13,342 nucleotides of DNA from JBFWVD01 sp050246915 (GTDB lineage: Bacteria; Actinomycetota; Acidimicrobiia; Acidimicrobiales; Ilumatobacteraceae): contig JBFWVD010000112.1 of the NCBI GenBank assembly GCA_050246915.1, positions 1-13,342 of the forward strand. Reading direction: 5' to 3'. A program made the position numbers and the translations under genes. Below, in pieces: positions 1 through 6,262 of this stretch (the first letter of the stretch is position 1; each line of letters opens with the position of its first letter). The notes below the pieces were generated by a model that saw nothing but the letters and a program-made list of their open reading frames with translations, was not told where the DNA came from and did no database searches.

Positions 1-67
1 CCCGACCGCGACGGCCGCCACGACGTAGCGAGGGTCGTCTCAACTGGGACGACGTCGGCGCCGCGCC

Positions 68-73
68 TACGGT
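68..73 (+). promoter_or_regulatory. Candidate -10 element for the first SDR gene
   Basis: TACGGT, a TANNNT-type actinobacterial -10 hexamer, lies 34 bases before the GTG at 108. It is the same hexamer found before the cyclic-nucleotide-binding gene and before the last gene of the window. No good -35 is visible. The first 107 bases hold no gene I can support; short open stretches entering from the left edge are too brief to judge. Confidence 0.35.
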
Positions 74-107
74 AGGGATTCGAAACGTCAAAGTTGAGGG
101 GGACACC

Positions 108-899
108 GTGAGCGGTCGTTTGTCGGGAAAGGTTGCCATCGTCACCGGTGCGGGGCGGGGTATCGGTCGTGCCATCGCCATCGAGTACGCCAGGCAGGGC
201 GCTCAGGTCGCGGTGGCCTCGCGCACTGCGTCCACTGTCGACTCGGTTGTCGGCGAGATCACGGCCGCCGGCGGCACGGCCGTGGGCATCACCTGCGACG
301 TGGGCCACAAGGACCAGATCCATTCGATGGTGGCCAAGACCGTCGAGGCCTTCGGCACCGTGCACATCCTGGTCAACAACGCGCAGGGGTTCGGCACGGC
401 CGACAACCCCACTGGGTCGCCGGGCCACATCGCCCTCGAGGACTTTCCCGACGACGTGTGGGACTTCACGTTCCAAACCGGCCTGAAGGCCAGCCTCTGG
501 GGCATGCAGGCCGTGTTCCCCATCATGAAGGCGAACAAGTACGGCAAGATCATCAACTTCGGTTCGGGCAATGGCATCGGCGCCATGAAGGGCACCGCGG
601 CCTACAACGCCACGAAGGAAGCCATCCGCTCGCTCACCCGCACAGCGGCGGCCGAGTGGGGTAAGTACGGCATCTACACCAACTGCATCATCCCGACCAT
701 GCTCACCGATTCGGCGGAGGCCTTCTTCGTCGCTCGACCCGAGATCCGCGAGAAGCTCGTCGCTGCGATGCCGCTGCGCCGATTCGGTGATGTCGACTCC
801 GATGTCGGTCCGGTGGCCGTGTTCCTGGCGTGCGACGATTCGAGCTTCCTCACCGGTCAGTCGCTCCACGTCGACGGCGGCCAAATCCTTCGCCCGTGA
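108..899 (+). CDS. SDR-family NAD(P)-dependent oxidoreductase
   Basis: Classical short-chain dehydrogenase/reductase of 263 residues, the usual length. The cofactor loop TGAGRGIG is at residues 13-20, the NNAG-type motif reads NNAQ at 90-93, and the catalytic set is Ser153, Tyr166 and Lys170 (YNATK). The C-terminus has the family's FLTGQ...VDGG ending (247-258). The basic residue after the second strand (ASR, 38-39) suggests NADP(H) rather than NAD(H). The GTG start follows a purine-rich GAGGGGGA site with good spacing. The substrate cannot be read from the sequence; family members oxidise or reduce alcohols and ketones in lipid, steroid or xenobiotic metabolism. The next gene begins 27 bases downstream on the same strand but may have its own promoter. 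Confidence 0.93.
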   Translation: MSGRLSGKVAIVTGAGRGIGRAIAIEYARQGAQVAVASRTASTVDSVVGEITAAGGTAVGITCDVGHKDQIHSMVAKTVEAFGTVHILVNNAQGFGTADNPTGSPGHIALEDFPDDVWDFTFQTGLKASLWGMQAVFPIMKANKYGKIINFGSGNGIGAMKGTAAYNATKEAIRSLTRTAAAEWGKYGIYTNCIIPTMLTDSAEAFFVARPEIREKLVAAMPLRRFGDVDSDVGPVAVFLACDDSSFLTGQSLHVDGGQILRP

Positions 900-914
900 T
901 CGACGGGGCCGTGG

Positions 915-920
915 CAGGCT
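915..920 (+). promoter_or_regulatory. Candidate -10 (CAGGCT) for leaderless DinB-like gene
   Basis: CAGGCT is followed by exactly six bases and then the ATG at 927, the spacing expected if transcription starts at the A of the start codon. It lies inside an 11-mer, GTGGCAGGCTG, that recurs before two other genes in the window. There is no clear Shine-Dalgarno sequence for 927, which fits leaderless translation. This is inferred from pattern only. Confidence 0.3.
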
Positions 921-926
921 GCCGCG

Positions 927-1484
927 ATGACCGATGCTGATGATGATCAGATTGTCGACGCAGCTGCCACGGCCTCCATGGGGGAGCGGGACTTCCCTCA
1001 GGTACGCACCGGCGATGAGCGGACGATGCTCACGAGCATGCTCGACTGGTACCGCGTCGGGGTGGTGAGCAAGCTCGCCGGGCTCGATCAGGTGGGAGCG
1101 TCACGTCGTCTGGTGGCCTCCGACACGACCATCGGCGGGTTGGTGTACCACCTCGCGTTGGTGGAGGACTCGTGGTTCCATCAACGCTTCGCCGGTAACG
1201 ACATCGGGGAGCCATGGTCCGGCGTCGATTGGGACGCCACACCGAACTGGGAGTTCGAGAACGCCCATCTGCTCACCGTCGACGAGCTGCGCGAGGGATA
1301 CGAGGCGGCATGCGAACGCTCGCGGCAAGCGGTGGGTGATCGATCGCTCGACGAGATGAGCGCCAGCACCGATGGGGTGTTCACGCTTCGTTGGGCGTTG
1401 GTGCACATGCTCGAGGAGACGGCTCGGCATCTCGGGCATCTCGACATCCTGCGCGAAATCACCGATGGCGTCACCGGTGAGTGA
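927..1484 (+). CDS. DinB/DUF664-family protein (mycothiol-transferase-like fold)
   Basis: A 185-residue protein matching the actinobacterial DUF664 branch of the DinB-like four-helix-bundle superfamily. The signature blocks are ERTMLTSMLDWYR (31-43), VYHLALVEDSWF (73-84, with His75) and HMLEETARHLGHLDILRE (160-177, with His168 and His171). In characterised relatives three residues, mostly His, bind a divalent metal, and some members use mycothiol or bacillithiol as thiol partner. His75, His168 and His171 are the visible candidates here. The substrate is unknown. ATG 978 is an alternative start with GGGGAG after it rather than before; 927 is preferred for its spacing to a candidate -10. The gene converges on a regulator gene 24 bases downstream. 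Confidence 0.8.
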   Translation: MTDADDDQIVDAAATASMGERDFPQVRTGDERTMLTSMLDWYRVGVVSKLAGLDQVGASRRLVASDTTIGGLVYHLALVEDSWFHQRFAGNDIGEPWSGVDWDATPNWEFENAHLLTVDELREGYEAACERSRQAVGDRSLDEMSASTDGVFTLRWALVHMLEETARHLGHLDILREITDGVTGE

Positions 1485-1505
1485 GGCGTATCCCGTGCAC
1501 ACGTA

Positions 1506-1525
1506 GCGTCAATAAGAGTTGACGC
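1506..1525. terminator. Hairpin between convergent genes
   Basis: Perfect 7-bp inverted repeat, GCGTCAA at 1506-1512 and TTGACGC at 1519-1525, with a six-base loop. It spans the 3' end of the minus-strand regulator and lies 21 bases after the plus-strand DinB-like gene, so it could end both transcripts. There is no U-tract, so intrinsic termination is uncertain. Confidence 0.4.
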
Positions 1526-2210
1526 GTCGATCGATGGTGTACCCACACTGTCGGGCACCTTCGGTGATGTGGCTCACCCGGTTCACTTCGGCCTCGGGGA
1601 GCACGGCGCGGATGAACTCCAGCTCGCTGGCACACGCTTGGCGGTAGCGCTTGGCCACGTCGGAGATGGCGCAGTTGTTCTCGATGATCCGGAAGTGATC
1701 CCGATCGACCTCCTCCATGGTGGCGAGGTAGCCATCATCGTCGAGGATGCGGGCCAGCTCGAGCACCTTTGACCGCAGCGACCGCTGCTTGCCGAGGCGG
1801 ACGTTGGCCTTGGCGACGCGCTGGTCGCTTCTCCGGCTGAACAGACGACCCACCGTGGCCTCGTCCTCGTCGGCGAGATAGCCGAGCAGCTCGTTGGTCA
1901 ACGCCGCGTAGGCGCGAGGGAACAGCGCATCGGCGAGCTCGGTGGCGTGGTAGCGGTGCCGTGGTCTACCCCGTGACGGGCTCTGTCGGGGCTCGTCGCT
2001 GGTGGCAACCAACCCGCGCTCGCTCAGGGCCGCGAGGTGTTGCCTCACCCCGCTCACCGAGATGCCGAGGTCCTCGGCGATCTGTTCCACCGTGGCGTCC
2101 CCGGCGCGTCGCAACGCGAACAGAACTGCCCGCCGACCAGTGGGCAGCACCGGGGGGAGCGTCACCGCCGTTACCGCGTCGGTCGGCACCCCATTCCCCG
2201 TCTCGGACAT
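1509..2210 (-). CDS. SufR-like helix-turn-helix transcriptional regulator
   Basis: A 233-residue regulator. An N-terminal winged helix (about 22-90) contains the HTH (TVEQIAEDLGISVSGVRQHL, 40-59) and a basic wing rich in RGRPRHRY. The C-terminal part has ENNC (177-180), then Cys193 and Cys222 in the order C-x12-C-x28-C. This matches the SufR-type Fe-S ligand pattern as I recall it (C-x12-C-x13-C-x14-C) with the third cysteine replaced by Ala207. SufR proteins bind an Fe-S cluster and repress suf operons; no suf gene is present here, so its targets are unknown. A regulator of the adjacent divergent MOSC gene and of itself is a reasonable guess. A TACGCT hexamer ends six bases before the ATG, suggesting a leaderless mRNA. 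Confidence 0.82.
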   Translation of the reverse strand: MSETGNGVPTDAVTAVTLPPVLPTGRRAVLFALRRAGDATVEQIAEDLGISVSGVRQHLAALSERGLVATSDEPRQSPSRGRPRHRYHATELADALFPRAYAALTNELLGYLADEDEATVGRLFSRRSDQRVAKANVRLGKQRSLRSKVLELARILDDDGYLATMEEVDRDHFRIIENNCAISDVAKRYRQACASELEFIRAVLPEAEVNRVSHITEGARQCGYTIDRRVNSY

Positions 2211-2216
2211 GGTCGC

Positions 2217-2222
2217 AGCGTA
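2217..2222 (-). promoter_or_regulatory. Candidate -10 (TACGCT) of leaderless SufR-like regulator gene
   Basis: On the minus strand TACGCT is followed by GCGACC and then the ATG at 2210, a TANNNT-N6-ATG layout typical of leaderless actinobacterial genes. No convincing -35 hexamer is visible upstream. The divergent region to the MOSC start is about 100 bases and would hold any operator; only a short AGCC-N6-GGCT repeat (2227-2240) was seen in it. Confidence 0.45.
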
Positions 2223-2315
2223 TTGGAGCCATCGACGGCTTCATCTCACCGGCTTGATCCCGCGCCCGAGCAAATGGCCCGTCGACAACGACGCATGCAG
2301 GGCACACTTCATGTC

Positions 2316-2879
2316 ATGTCACCACGAACAGCCGATGAGCTGATCGCCGGTCTCGACCACATCCGTGCCGCGCCGCACTCAGCCGGCGTGCTCTCGTTGA
2401 TCGTGCGTCGGCCGGCCGAAGACCAGCGGGAGGTCCTCGAGGTCGGTGAGCTCCATCCTGAGTGCGGGCTGGTCGGGGACAACTGGTCGGCCCGTCCGAG
2501 CTCGCGCACGCCCGATGGTTCACCCCACCCCGACATGCAGCTCAACATCATGTCGACCAGGGTGGTGGCGCTGCTGGCCGGCGACGACGGCGCATGGGAA
2601 CTGGCCGGCGACCAGCTCTACGTCGACCTCGACCTGAGCAGCGACAATCTGCCACCGCGAACGCGACTCCACATCGGTGGGGCCGTCGTGGAGGTGACCG
2701 ACCAGCCGCACCGCGGGTGTGCCAAGTTCACCCAGCGGTTCGGTCTGGAGGCCCACCGGTTCGTGAACTCGGAGATCGGGCGTGAGCTGAACCTCCGAGG
2801 CATAAACGCTCGCGTGATCATCGGGGGCCTGGTCCGCCGTGGTGACATGGTCGACGTCATCCGTGTCACCGACGGCTGA
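2316..2879 (+). CDS. MOSC-domain protein
   Basis: Protein of 187 residues from ATG 2316. It fits the compact stand-alone MOSC family (molybdenum cofactor sulfurase C-terminal domain). Recognisable blocks are GLVGDNW (51-57), SSRTPDGSPHPDMQLN (62-77), the conserved cysteine in GCAKF (134-138, Cys135), and RFVNSEIGRELNLRGINARV (148-167). MOSC proteins are thought to carry or sense sulfur on their conserved cysteine and to act in molybdenum or sulfur transfer. For this small branch no substrate is established to my knowledge. ATG 2295 is a possible alternative start adding seven residues. The open frame continues far upstream but overlaps the divergent regulator, so a longer protein is unlikely. 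Confidence 0.83.
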   Translation: MSPRTADELIAGLDHIRAAPHSAGVLSLIVRRPAEDQREVLEVGELHPECGLVGDNWSARPSSRTPDGSPHPDMQLNIMSTRVVALLAGDDGAWELAGDQLYVDLDLSSDNLPPRTRLHIGGAVVEVTDQPHRGCAKFTQRFGLEAHRFVNSEIGRELNLRGINARVIIGGLVRRGDMVDVIRVTDG

Positions 2880-2927
2880 GGCGCTGCGACCAAGCCGAAC
2901 GTCTGTGACCATTGGGCCGTTGGCATG

Positions 2928-2957
2928 GTGACAGCGCGTCCGCGGGCAGACTACGGT
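2928..2957 (+). promoter_or_regulatory. Sigma-70-type promoter for the cNMP-binding gene
   Basis: GTGACA (2928-2933) and TACGGT (2952-2957) are separated by 18 bases, the best -35/-10 pair in the window. The -10 ends 43 bases before the ATG at 3001, leaving a leader with a strong AGGGGGAG ribosome-binding site (2986-2993). Confidence 0.5.
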
Positions 2958-3000
2958 CCACACAGGCACCCGTAGGGGGTGCAACAGGGGGAGTCGAAAG

Positions 3001-3429
3001 ATGACGAAGCACTCGAAGGTCGACCTGCTGCGGCGAGTGGATCTGCTTGCCGCGCTCACCGATGACGAGCTCGAGCACGTTGCGCAGATCACCACCGAGC
3101 TTCGTTTGAAGTCCGGCACGGTCCTGGCCCGGGAGGGACTCGCCGGCCACGAGTGCTTCATCATCGTCGAGGGCACGGCCGACATCTCGATCAAGGGCGA
3201 GAAGGTCGCATCCGCCGGCCCCGGCGAGATCGTGGGTGAGCTGTCGCTCATCCTCCACGACGAGCGCACCGCCACGGTGACGGCGTCGAGTGACATGGAC
3301 GTGCTGGTCATCGAGCCGGGCCGCTTCGATGTGTTGCTCGAGAAGGTCCCGAGCATCGCCCGGCGCATGCTCAAGATGTTGGCCGTTCGGTTGAAGGCAA
3401 CCGACGCTCGGTTCAACGAGCGCTCCTGA
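3001..3429 (+). CDS. Stand-alone cyclic-nucleotide-binding domain protein
   Basis: A 142-residue protein made almost entirely of one CRP/FNR-type cNMP-binding domain. The N-terminal helices carry the usual VDLLAALTDDELEHVA (13-28), followed by the beta-roll. The phosphate-binding cassette has GELSL at 79-83 (Glu80) and RTA at 89-91 (Arg89). The Glu and the Arg that hold cAMP or cGMP in binding-competent members are both present. There is no helix-turn-helix, kinase or channel domain after it; the chain ends in a basic helix (RRMLKMLAVRLK, 121-132). It is probably a signalling module that acts by protein contact rather than by binding DNA. It has its own promoter and a strong ribosome-binding site, so it is probably a single-gene transcript. 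Confidence 0.88.
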   Translation: MTKHSKVDLLRRVDLLAALTDDELEHVAQITTELRLKSGTVLAREGLAGHECFIIVEGTADISIKGEKVASAGPGEIVGELSLILHDERTATVTASSDMDVLVIEPGRFDVLLEKVPSIARRMLKMLAVRLKATDARFNERS

Positions 3430-3440
3430 TCCGACGAGTT

Positions 3441-3471
3441 CGCGGTCCTCGCCGGCACGGTGCGGACCGCG
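3441..3471. terminator. Inverted repeat downstream of cNMP-binding gene
   Basis: Perfect 8-bp inverted repeat, CGCGGTCC at 3441-3448 and GGACCGCG at 3464-3471, with a 15-base spacer, starting 12 bases after the stop of the cNMP-binding gene. There is no U-tract. The right arm falls where the -35 of the next gene would be, so it could equally be an operator for the downstream SDR. Confidence 0.35.
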
Positions 3472-3484
3472 CTTGTCCGCGTTC

Positions 3485-3490
3485 TACAGT
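3485..3490 (+). promoter_or_regulatory. Candidate -10 (TACAGT) for second SDR gene
   Basis: TACAGT ends 30 bases before the ATG at 3521. A strong GGGGGAGG ribosome-binding site (3507-3514) lies between. No clear -35 is present; that position is occupied by the right arm of an inverted repeat. Confidence 0.35.
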
Positions 3491-3520
3491 GCCCCCTGAG
3501 CTACTCGGGGGAGGTGTGCC

Positions 3521-4423
3521 ATGGGGGCACTGGACGGACGGATCGCCATCATCACCGGCGCGGGGCGGGGTCTCGGACGTGAGCACGCGCTGCTGTTCGC
3601 GGCGGAAGGCGCCAAGGTCGTCGTCAACGACCTCGGAGGTGCGCCCGACGGCAGCGGCGGCGATGTGGGGCCGGCACAGGAGGTGGTCGATGAGATCATC
3701 GCCATGGGCGGTCAGGCCGTCGCCAACACCGATGACGTGGCCGACTGGGAAGGCGCGCAGCGGCTCGTCAACACCGCCATCGAGGTATTCGGCGATCTGA
3801 ACGTGTTGGTGAACAACGCCGGCATCTTGCGCGACCGCATGCTGGCGAACATGAGCGAGGCCGAGTGGGACGCCATCATGCGCGTGCACCTCAAGGGGCA
3901 CTTCCTCCCCACCCGATTCGCCGCCAACTACTGGCGCGATCAGGTGAAGGCGGGTAAGACGGTGAAGGCGTCCATCGTCAACACCTCGTCCACCTCAGGA
4001 CTCTTCTCCAACCCGGGCCAGGCCAACTACGGGGCGGCCAAGAGCGGCATCGCCACTTTCACCGAGATCATCGACAAGGAGCTCGAGCGTTACGGCGTGC
4101 GGGCCAATGCCATCTCGCCATCCGCACTCACCCGACTCACCGCTCCGCTGCACGCGGCGCGGGGCAACGACATCACGATCAAGGCCGACGAGTTCGACTC
4201 GCGGGACCCGGCCAACGTGTCGCCGTTCGTCGCGTACCTGGCCAGTGAGAACTGTCCGATCCACGGTCGCAACTTCTTCGTGCAGGGCGGGGCGGTATAC
4301 CTGTTCCATCCGTGGGCCATCATCGACAAGATCGAGACCGATCATCGTTGGAGCCTGGACGAGCTCGAAACCCAAGCCGCCCGCTTCGCCGACGTGCCCT
4401 TCACCCTCAACAAGCCCTACTGA
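3521..4423 (+). CDS. SDR-family dehydrogenase, (3R)-hydroxyacyl-CoA dehydrogenase-like
   Basis: A 300-residue SDR. The cofactor loop TGAGRGLG is at 12-19, with Asp37 (VVVND) at the end of the second strand, which favours NAD(H). NNAG is at 98-101 and the catalytic Ser157, Tyr170 and Lys174 (YGAAK) are present. The insert DLGGAPDGSGGDVGPAQEVV (37-56) and the long C-terminal tail (HPWAIIDKIETDHRWSLDEL, 263-282) are typical of the SDR branch related to the dehydrogenase domain of peroxisomal multifunctional enzyme 2 (HSD17B4). Such bacterial proteins usually oxidise (3R)-hydroxyacyl-CoA intermediates in fatty-acid or steroid side-chain breakdown. The substrate is inferred from the family. The start follows a very strong GGGGGAGG. 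It appears monocistronic, with a hairpin 36 bases past its stop. Confidence 0.92.
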   Translation: MGALDGRIAIITGAGRGLGREHALLFAAEGAKVVVNDLGGAPDGSGGDVGPAQEVVDEIIAMGGQAVANTDDVADWEGAQRLVNTAIEVFGDLNVLVNNAGILRDRMLANMSEAEWDAIMRVHLKGHFLPTRFAANYWRDQVKAGKTVKASIVNTSSTSGLFSNPGQANYGAAKSGIATFTEIIDKELERYGVRANAISPSALTRLTAPLHAARGNDITIKADEFDSRDPANVSPFVAYLASENCPIHGRNFFVQGGAVYLFHPWAIIDKIETDHRWSLDELETQAARFADVPFTLNKPY

Positions 4424-4459
4424 TCGCTCCCGCTCGTTCGGGCCCCGGCACGACCACAT

Positions 4460-4474
4460 CGGCCCCCTGGGCCG
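4460..4474 (+). terminator. Probable terminator after second SDR gene
   Basis: CGGCCC (4460-4465), the loop CCT, then GGGCCG (4469-4474) form a perfect 6-bp GC stem directly followed by TTGT. It sits 36 bases past the SDR stop and ahead of the copper gene, so it probably separates the two transcripts. The T-run is short. Confidence 0.45.
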
Positions 4475-4531
4475 TTGTCACAGGACGCTCGGCGGGAACT
4501 GCGGCATTGCCGCGTGCCACGATATGTACGC

Positions 4532-6262
4532 ATGCGCGCTGTCGAAGCTGTCCGTCGACCTCGACGCGCCGCCGTCTTTTCCGCGATCGTGGCCGTCGCC
4601 TGCGTGATCGTCATTGCCAGTGCCGGCACCGCGTCGGCTCACGCGTCGGTGGAGACCACCAATCCCGCGGCGGGCTCGCGGCTCGACACGTCACCGACCA
4701 CGCTCTCGGTCACCTTCGACGAGGATGTCGAGGTGACCCTGGGCGGCATCCGCCTCTACGACTCGGCTGGTTCGCAGATCCCGTTGGGCAGTTCGGAGCA
4801 TGTCGACGGTGATGACAAGACGGTGTCCGCGTCGGTCCCGACGCTGGCCGATGGCGGATACGTAGCCGCGTGGAGGGTGGTGTCGGCCGATGGCCATCCG
4901 GTCCAAGGTGCGTTCACCTTCCGCGTGGGCGCTGCCGGTTCAGATGCGTCCAATGATCTGATCGAGCGGCTGCTCTCGGCTTCGGGCGCCTCGACCGGCG
5001 TGGGCATCACGTTCGCGATCTTGCGGTGGGTCGGGTACTTGTCAATCGCAATTGTCATTGGCGGACTGGCGGTACTGGTGCTGGTGCTCCGCAGTTGGCG
5101 TTTGCCGCCCCGAGCCAACGAGGTGCTCTGGGGCGCGTGGTCATTGGCGGTCTTGGCCTCGGTGTTCTCGATCGGGGCGCAGGGCGCGTCGGCGATCGGC
5201 GGTGACGTCACCGACATCGGGCGGGTCTCGTTGTGGTCCGACGTCGTTCCCACGGACTACGGCCGGGCCATCATCGTGCGTCTGATCGGGCTCGCGGTGC
5301 TGGCGGTCGCGCTCATCACGGTGGGTCAACGAGCGCGGCGTTGGTGGATCGCGCCGGCCGCGTTGGGGTCCGGTGCCGTCGCCGTCGGCATGGCGCTCGG
5401 CGGCCACGCCTTTGGCGGCACGCAGCGCGCCATCGGCGTCACCGCTGACTCGCTGCATGTGCTTGCCGTGGCGACGTGGTTCGGTGGGCTCGTCACCATG
5501 GCGGCCTATCTACGCGCCGGTGAGGTCGATGCCGGTGAGGTCGACGGCGGTGCGGTCGACGGCGGTGAGATCGGCGGTGGTGAGATCGACGGCGGTGAGA
5601 TCGGCGACGTCGATCGCGCCGCGGTGACGAGGCAGTGGTCGACTGTGGCGTTCAGCGCGGTCGTCGTGCTCGTGGCCAGCGGCGTCACCAGCGCTGGCCG
5701 TCAACTCGACGGACTGGGGTCCCTGTTCGACACCACCTATGGGCGCACGTTGTCCGTGAAGATCGTCCTGGTGGCCGTGACACTGGCCATCGCGGCGCGT
5801 GCTCGTGCCTTGGTGATGACGAGCGCCGAGGAACCGGGTCTGCTGCGTCGTTTGGTGCTCACTGAGACCGCGATCTTGCTGGTCGTCTTCGGCGCAACGT
5901 CGTTGCTCGTCGAGTCGGTCCCACCGAGGGTGCAGCGCGGCGAGCCGGTCACGGTCTCGATGATCGAGGCCGATCTCACCATGACGATGCTCATCGACCC
6001 GGCGCGAGCGGGAAGCAACGCGATTCACCTGTACTTCGCCTCGCCCGCGGGAACGTTGGACGCGTTGGACTCTGCGTCGGTACGCATGACGTTGGACGAG
6101 CGCGATCTCGGACCGATCGATGTCCCTGTGGAAGTCGCCGGTCCCAACCACTACTCGTCGTATCGGATCGACATCCCCTACAGCGGGGCGTGGACGTTCG
6201 AGATCACGGCAGTACGAGGTGATACCAGCATCCGGTACAAGACGGTCGTGAACGTGAAATGA
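4532..6262 (+). CDS. CopC-CopD fusion copper protein with C-terminal YtkA-like domain
   Basis: Start ATG 4532 gives 576 residues. A signal peptide ends at ASA before His37, so the mature chain would begin with HASV, the N-terminal His of the CopC Cu(II) histidine brace. The partner motif DGHPVQG (120-126, Asp120 and His122) follows. A CopD membrane domain comes next, with about eight predicted helices (roughly 164-187, 197-217, 244-265, 271-289, 307-327, 369-386, 406-427, 441-461) and the conserved SLHVLAVATWFGG block. The C-terminal domain (about 468-576) is extracytoplasmic and YtkA/FixH-like. CopCD proteins bind copper outside the membrane and are tied to copper uptake or homeostasis. Glycine-acidic repeats (330-359) fill the loop after helix five. 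Upstream TTG 4475 and GTG 4514 are alternative starts; no start has a clear ribosome-binding site. Confidence 0.9.
   Translation: MRAVEAVRRPRRAAVFSAIVAVACVIVIASAGTASAHASVETTNPAAGSRLDTSPTTLSVTFDEDVEVTLGGIRLYDSAGSQIPLGSSEHVDGDDKTVSASVPTLADGGYVAAWRVVSADGHPVQGAFTFRVGAAGSDASNDLIERLLSASGASTGVGITFAILRWVGYLSIAIVIGGLAVLVLVLRSWRLPPRANEVLWGAWSLAVLASVFSIGAQGASAIGGDVTDIGRVSLWSDVVPTDYGRAIIVRLIGLAVLAVALITVGQRARRWWIAPAALGSGAVAVGMALGGHAFGGTQRAIGVTADSLHVLAVATWFGGLVTMAAYLRAGEVDAGEVDGGAVDGGEIGGGEIDGGEIGDVDRAAVTRQWSTVAFSAVVVLVASGVTSAGRQLDGLGSLFDTTYGRTLSVKIVLVAVTLAIAARARALVMTSAEEPGLLRRLVLTETAILLVVFGATSLLVESVPPRVQRGEPVTVSMIEADLTMTMLIDPARAGSNAIHLYFASPAGTLDALDSASVRMTLDERDLGPIDVPVEVAGPNHYSSYRIDIPYSGAWTFEITAVRGDTSIRYKTVVNVK
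5519..5608 (+). repeat. Six-copy 15-bp tandem repeat inside the copCD fusion gene
   Basis: Six consecutive 15-bp units of the form GGTGAGRTCGRCGGC, in frame and without gaps. Each encodes Gly-(Glu/Ala)-(Val/Ile)-(Asp/Gly)-(Gly/Ala/Asp). The units begin at 5519, 5534, 5549, 5564, 5579 and 5594. Copies differ at a few positions but keep the phase. By the positive-inside pattern of the flanking helices the encoded acidic segment is a cytoplasmic loop. Copy number could vary between strains. Confidence 0.92.

Noticed and set aside
2037..2315. N-terminal extension of the MOSC frame back to 2037
   Set aside because: It runs through the divergent regulator gene and its promoter, and the extra translation is Arg/Pro-rich noise unlike MOSC proteins.
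2520..3458. A 312-codon open frame on the minus strand across the MOSC and cNMP-binding genes
   Set aside because: It lies antisense to two genes with clear domains, has a low-complexity translation without any motif, and is a by-product of high GC content.
147..3575. Shared GC-rich stretch GGCGCGGGGCGGGGT-like between the two SDR genes as a dispersed repeat
   Set aside because: It encodes the same TGAGRG cofactor motif in both genes, so similarity follows from protein conservation.
4475..4531. TTG start at 4475 for the CopC-CopD protein
   Set aside because: It lies against the terminator hairpin of the previous gene and puts 19 extra residues before an already complete signal peptide.
5519..5608. 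CRISPR-like or other array
   Set aside because: The units are contiguous 15-mers in a coding frame with no spacers; it is a coding tandem repeat.
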